DNA of 64,000 nucleotides from Hydrogenophilales bacterium. GTDB taxonomy: Bacteria; Pseudomonadota; Gammaproteobacteria; Burkholderiales; Thiobacillaceae. Location of the stretch: NCBI GenBank assembly GCA_016719465.1, contig JADJYY010000010.1, positions 48,805 through 112,804 of the forward strand, given 5' to 3'. Of the stretch, positions 60,811-64,000 are shown one piece after another; the first letter of the stretch is position 1, and each line of letters starts with the position of its first letter. The position numbers and the translations under genes were made by a program. Below the pieces are notes generated by a model that ran no database searches, was not told the DNA's origin, and worked only from the letters and a program-made list of their open reading frames with translations.

Positions 60811-61031
60811 CCGTATTTGGCGCGGAGTTCGGCGATGACCGTTTCGTATGGGATGGTTTCAACTTCGCCGGAATCCACTTGCGCGAGACGTCGCTCGATC
60901 TCCGCCGCCCAGGCCGCGTCGATTTCGGCTTGCGGCAACGCGCTGGCCCACAGCAGATCGGCCAGGTCGGCGCGTTGCTCGGGAGTGAGCTGCATGGCCA
61001 GCACTTTGGCCTCTTCGAAGGTGGTCGCCAT
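60807..61031 (-). CDS. addiction-module antitoxin
   Basis: The 74-residue acidic protein is of the 'addiction module component' family (unstable antitoxin, PF09720-like): LTPEQRADLADLLWASALPQAEIDAAWAAEIERRL, then a short C-terminal tail. These usually pair with RelE/ParE toxins, as here. It begins 63 bases from the cas4 start on the opposite strand, so both promoters must share that short gap. Confidence 0.82.
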   Translation of the reverse strand: MATTFEEAKVLAMQLTPEQRADLADLLWASALPQAEIDAAWAAEIERRLAQVDSGEVETIPYETVIAELRAKYG

Positions 61032-61094
61032 GGTGGGCTCCTGCGGAAACGTTCACGGCATCTTAGCGCGGCGCTTGTCCGGGTGCCTATCCCG

Positions 61095-61730
61095 ATGAAC
61101 GAAGCCGACCCCGTCCCCCTCGCCGCCCTCCAGCACTGGACCTACTGCCCGCGCCAGTGCGGGCTGATCCACCTGGAGCAGGCTTTCGAGGACAACATCC
61201 ACACCGCGCGCGGGCAGGCCGTGCACCACCTGGTGGACACGCCCGGCTACGAGATGAAGGCGGGGGTGAAAGTGGAACGCGCCCTGCCCCTCTGGTCCGA
61301 CCGGCTGGGGCTCATCGGCAAGGCCGATCTGGTGGAGTTCCATCCGGATGGCACGGTGTTCCCGGTGGAATTCAAACACGGCGCCAAGCGGCAGAAGATG
61401 CACGACGACATCCAGCTCGCCGCCCAGGCCATGTGTCTGGAAGACATGCTCGGCCGCTCCGTGCCGAAGGGCGCGATCTATCACGCCAGCAGCCATCGGC
61501 GGCGCGAGGTGGCCATCTCGCCGGCCTTGCGCGCATTGGTCATGGAAACCGCCGAGGCCATCCGCGCCATGCTGGCCTCGGGCAGGTTGCCGCCGCCTGT
61601 GAACGATGCACGCTGCCGGGAGTGTTCGTTGAAGGATATTTGCCAGCCGGAGGCGCTGGGCGGGAAGGCCCGGCTGGCGCATCTGGTCGCTGGGCTTTAT
61701 GCGGTGGATGACCCGGAGTTCAGCCGATGA
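61095..61730 (+). CDS. cas4: CRISPR-associated exonuclease Cas4
   Basis: It trims prespacers and helps choose the PAM-proximal end during spacer acquisition. The 211 residues have the RecB-like nuclease motifs GKADLVEF and VEFKHG. Four cysteines can hold an iron-sulfur cluster: YCPRQC (18, 22) and CRECSLKDIC near residue 175. A GTG four codons earlier is an alternative start. It is separated from cas7c and from cas1 by antisense toxin-antitoxin modules. The stop lies 10 bases inside the 3' end of the PIN gene. Confidence 0.93.
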   Translation: MNEADPVPLAALQHWTYCPRQCGLIHLEQAFEDNIHTARGQAVHHLVDTPGYEMKAGVKVERALPLWSDRLGLIGKADLVEFHPDGTVFPVEFKHGAKRQKMHDDIQLAAQAMCLEDMLGRSVPKGAIYHASSHRRREVAISPALRALVMETAEAIRAMLASGRLPPPVNDARCRECSLKDICQPEALGGKARLAHLVAGLYAVDDPEFSR

Positions 61731-62118
61731 GTCGCGCGAGGCATTGCGCCGGGCTCAGAATCTCCACGCCGCACTCGGCGGGAAAGTGGCGCGCGTTGCC
61801 GGTGACGATGGGGCAGTTCGCCGCCAGGGCGGTAGCGATGAAGGGGGCATCGTCGGGATCGGGCAGGTTGGAAAGCGGGATTGGAACTGGCGTTATGCGC
61901 TGTCCATCTTCTTCCAGCCGCGCGAAGAATTCAGCCAGAAAACCCGGGTTGATGTTGAACTTTGGCCGAAAAAGCACTTCCCGATATTCGGCTTCAATCT
62001 GGGGGGAATACACAAGAGTCAACCGACCTCGCTCCACCTCGTGCAGCAATTGCGCCGGCGTACCGTCCGGCGTCAGAAATGCCGAAACCCAAACATTCGT
62101 ATCAACGATCAACCGCAT
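61720..62118 (-). CDS. PIN-domain toxin
   Basis: The 132 residues from MRLIVDTNVW (ATG at 62118) show the PIN active-site D6, a middle acidic pair (EAEYREVL) and late IVTGNARHF. The upstream open frame is inside the antitoxin gene and is ignored. It is tail-to-tail with cas4 (11-base overlap) and overlaps the antitoxin gene by 17 bases. Probably an RNase toxin; the target is unknown. A different PIN protein is encoded near purC. Confidence 0.85.
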   Translation of the reverse strand: MRLIVDTNVWVSAFLTPDGTPAQLLHEVERGRLTLVYSPQIEAEYREVLFRPKFNINPGFLAEFFARLEEDGQRITPVPIPLSNLPDPDDAPFIATALAANCPIVTGNARHFPAECGVEILSPAQCLARLIG

Positions 62119-62407
62119 TGCGCTCACGCCTTTCCTTGCGAGCGGCGGCGATCTCCGCATCGATTTCTTCCATCGTCATCTTGTCCAGGCCAAGCTCGGC
62201 GGCGCGCTTTTGCTGCTCGGCCAGCAACCGCTCGAACCGGTTCCAGCGCAACGCCCGCAATGTGCTCTCCAGCTCTTCCGGTTTGGTGTGCAACAACAAG
62301 GCGAAGGGCTTGCCGTTGCGGGTAATCACCACTTCCTCGCCCGCCTCGATCTTGGCCCAGACCTTGGCCGATTCAGCCCGCAATTCTCGCACCGTGACGA
62401 AATCCAT
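62102..62407 (-). CDS. Phd/YefM-family antitoxin
   Basis: The 101-residue protein begins with the Phd/YefM DNA-binding fold (MDFVTVRELRAESAKVWAKIEAGEEVVITRNGKPFALLL). It ends in a long charged helix (MTMEEIDAEIAAARKERRERN) that would wrap the PIN toxin. It starts 38 bases from cas1 and is divergent from it, so antitoxin repression could affect the cas1-cas2 promoter. Confidence 0.87.
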   Translation of the reverse strand: MDFVTVRELRAESAKVWAKIEAGEEVVITRNGKPFALLLHTKPEELESTLRALRWNRFERLLAEQQKRAAELGLDKMTMEEIDAEIAAARKERRERNAVDR

Positions 62408-62445
62408 GACACGCTCCTGTACACAATCGTAGCCACAGTATAGCC

Positions 62446-63480
62446 ATGCACACGCTCCTGAACACCCTCTACGTCATGACGCCCCACGCCTATGCGCATC
62501 TGGAAAACGCCACCGTGCGCATCGACGTGGAACGGGAAAAGCGCCTGCAAGTGCCGCTGCATCATCTGTCCGGCCTGGTCACCTTCGGCAACGTGATGGT
62601 CTCGCCCGCCCTCATGCATCGGCTGGCCGACGAGGGCAAATCCCTGGTCCTGCTGGACGATCACGGCCGCTTCAAGGCCCGGCTGGAAGGCGCGATCTCC
62701 GGCAACATCCTGCTGCGCCAGTCCCAGCACAAAGCCGCCGGCGACCCCGCCGCCACCCTGGAACATGCCCGCGCCTGCGTCGCCGGCAAATTGCGGAACA
62801 GCCGGGTCAACCTGCAACGGGGCGCGCGCGAAGCCGCCGACACCGAGGAAGGCGCACAGCTCACCCGGGCCGCCGACAACCTGGCCGCATCACTTCGCGC
62901 CGCCGCTTCGGCCACCCATCTGGATGAATTACGCGGCGTGGAAGGCGAAGCCGCCCGAGGCTACTTCGCGGGGCTCAATCTCATCGTCAAACCCCAGGCC
63001 CGTGCGGCTTTCGCCCTGGATGGCCGCACCCGGCGCCCGCCCCTGGACCGCTTCAATGCCTTGCTGTCCTTCCTCTATTCCATGCTGATGAACGACTGCC
63101 GTTCCGCCCTGGAGTCCGTCGGCCTCGATCCGCAACTGGGTTTCCTGCACGCCGTGCGGCCGGGCCGCGCCGCCCTGGCCCTGGATTTGCAGGAGGAATT
63201 CCGCTCCATACTCGCCGACCGGCTCGCGCTTACCCTGATCAACCGGGGTCAGATCGGAGCCGAGGATTTCGAGACACGGGAAGGCGGCGCCGTCTCCCTC
63301 GGAGAGAAAGGCCGCCGCGCCGTGGTCACCGCCTGGCAGGAGCGCAAGCAGGAGGAAATCACCCACCCCCTGCTGGAAGCCAAAATACCCATCGGCCTGC
63401 TGCCCCTGATCCAGGCCCGCTTCATGGCCCGCGCCATCCGGGGCGAGATGGAAGGCTACCTGCCTTATCTTGCCAAATAA
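62446..63480 (+). CDS. cas1: CRISPR integrase Cas1, type I-C
   Basis: It inserts new spacers with Cas2. The 344 residues start HTLLNTLYVMTPHAYAHLENATVRI, typical of Cas1c. The metal ligands are visible as E near 165 (GVEGEAARGYF), H near 234 (FLHAVRPGRAALALDLQEEF) and D near 246. It has its own start only 38 bases from the divergent antitoxin gene and no strong ribosome site. Cas2 follows after 17 bases. Confidence 0.95.
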   Translation: MHTLLNTLYVMTPHAYAHLENATVRIDVEREKRLQVPLHHLSGLVTFGNVMVSPALMHRLADEGKSLVLLDDHGRFKARLEGAISGNILLRQSQHKAAGDPAATLEHARACVAGKLRNSRVNLQRGAREAADTEEGAQLTRAADNLAASLRAAASATHLDELRGVEGEAARGYFAGLNLIVKPQARAAFALDGRTRRPPLDRFNALLSFLYSMLMNDCRSALESVGLDPQLGFLHAVRPGRAALALDLQEEFRSILADRLALTLINRGQIGAEDFETREGGAVSLGEKGRRAVVTAWQERKQEEITHPLLEAKIPIGLLPLIQARFMARAIRGEMEGYLPYLAK

Positions 63481-63497
63481 GCGACTCGGCCGAAGCC

Positions 63498-63788
63498 ATG
63501 CTGATCATCGTCACCTACGACGTCTCCACCGAAACCGCCGCCGGCCGGAAACGGTTGCGCCGCGTTGCCAAGGCCTGCGAAAGCATGGGTCAGCGCGTGC
63601 AGAAATCCGTCTTCGAGTGCCAGGTCAATGAAATGCAACTCGAACAACTGGAGCGCACCCTGTTGGCCGAGATCGACGACAAGGAAGACAACCTGCGCTT
63701 CTATCGCATCACCGAACCGGTTGAGGTGAGGGTGAAGCAGTTCGGTGCCTTCCGCTCGGTCGATTTCGAAGGACCCCTGGTGATATGA
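63498..63788 (+). CDS. cas2: CRISPR adaptation protein Cas2
   Basis: The 96 residues form the ferredoxin-like dimer that bridges two Cas1 dimers. The protein starts MLIIVTYDVSTETAAGRKRLRRVAKACE with the conserved aspartate at residue 8. It continues QKSVFECQVNEMQLEQLE, as in the type I-C group. It is the last cas gene; the leader and array follow directly. Confidence 0.95.
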   Translation: MLIIVTYDVSTETAAGRKRLRRVAKACESMGQRVQKSVFECQVNEMQLEQLERTLLAEIDDKEDNLRFYRITEPVEVRVKQFGAFRSVDFEGPLVI

Positions 63789-63966
63789 AGCGCGAACCCC
63801 AGGCAGCGGCGAAATGCCAGGAGTTTCGCGAACGCCATAACCCATTGTTCTTTAACAACTTGGCAGATGGAGAAAGAAGCCGGACACCAACTGCACTTGC
63901 CCATGGAAGCAGGCTCGCGCAAGCTTGCATCGTTCCGCAATCAAAACAGTCAGTTATGAGCGCGGA
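63789..63966 (+). promoter_or_regulatory. CRISPR leader
   Basis: A 178-base stretch without a credible gene lies between cas2 and the first repeat. It contains TTGTTCTTTAACAACTTGGCAG (63844-63865), of a kind often seen just before betaproteobacterial arrays. It is expected to hold the array promoter and the integration signals. Confidence 0.7.
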
Positions 63967-64000
63967 GCATCGCCCGGCCTCCCGGCCGGGCGCGGATTGA
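63967..64000 (+). CRISPR. first type I-C repeat, cut by the window edge
   Basis: The perfect stem CGCCCGGCC and GGCCGGGCG (63971-63979, 63984-63992) with a TCCC loop is followed by CGGATTGA, the start of the GATTGAAAC-type 3' handle typical of I-C repeats. The final AAC would lie beyond 64000. With cas5c just upstream this is very likely the leader-end repeat. No second repeat is in the window, so the array itself cannot be described. Confidence 0.8.

Noticed and set aside
63785..64000. ORF after cas2 running to the window edge
   Set aside because: It spans the CRISPR leader and first repeat, overlaps the cas2 end and has no recognisable protein features.
1..64000. tRNA, rRNA, prophage or insertion-sequence genes
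   Set aside because: No tRNA-like cloverleaf, rRNA segment, transposase or phage structural gene was recognised by reading; a covariance-model scan was not possible here.

Overview
The window reads as a chromosomal segment of a high-GC betaproteobacterium, most likely in the Rhodocyclales/Nitrosomonadales neighbourhood. This is inferred from the tkt-gap-pgk-pyk-fba order, the dusB-fis and purH-purD pairs, the gene styles and the type I-C CRISPR-Cas locus. No rRNA, tRNA or phage gene was recognised, so the lineage is not proven. Most genes are housekeeping and densely packed, often with 4-base ATGA overlaps.

Layout. 0.3-2.1 kb: purC and a PIN/AbrB toxin-antitoxin pair with a palindromic operator. 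2.4-9.5 kb: a glycolysis/Calvin block on the minus strand (tkt, gap, pgk, pyk, fba) with REP-like palindromes in two gaps. 9.9-18.1 kb: inositol-phosphatase-like and thioredoxin-like genes, rsmE, argA, then a c-di-GMP unit: a PhnD-like binding protein, a PAS-GGDEF-EAL protein and a CZB-GGDEF protein. 18.2-20.8 kb: a sulfatase-fold membrane enzyme with a frameshifted N-terminus and a decayed cytochrome c gene. 21-27 kb: an ABC-F factor, a 0.9-kb stretch with almost no T on the plus strand, a lipoprotein, ubiD, a cNMP/rhodanese protein and an ankyrin protein. 27.3-37.4 kb: a large class A penicillin-binding protein, hemF, a CBS protein, tsaC, purD, purH, fis and dusB. 37.5-40.8 kb: a nitrate ABC importer. 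41.1-48.0 kb: two DUF302 proteins, an accessory cluster (PaaK/CapK-like ligase, glycosyltransferase, frameshifted ThDP enzyme) and a divergent sulfotransferase. 48.0-54.5 kb: a nitrite assimilation operon (nirB, nirD, nitrate MFS transporter, PP2C-kinase fusion, CBS protein). 54.9-64.0 kb: a complete type I-C cas set (cas3-5-8c-7-4-1-2) with two antisense toxin-antitoxin modules lodged inside it. The leader follows, and the first CRISPR repeat is cut by the window edge.

How parts work together. The nitrate importer and the nirBD operon both start from clear sigma-54 (-24/-12) promoters. Each is followed by a leader containing a shared 14-mer and a terminator-like hairpin, and nirB also has an NtrC-type site upstream. 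This suggests joint control by nitrogen limitation plus nitrate-responsive attenuation. The cas genes form adaptation (cas4-1-2) and interference (cas3-5-8-7) blocks separated by toxin-antitoxin modules, which may stabilise the locus.

Cautions. Several features look like sequence-quality problems or real decay: the T-poor stretch, a 24-base G run, and frameshifts in the ThDP enzyme and the sulfatase-fold enzyme. These are flagged individually.
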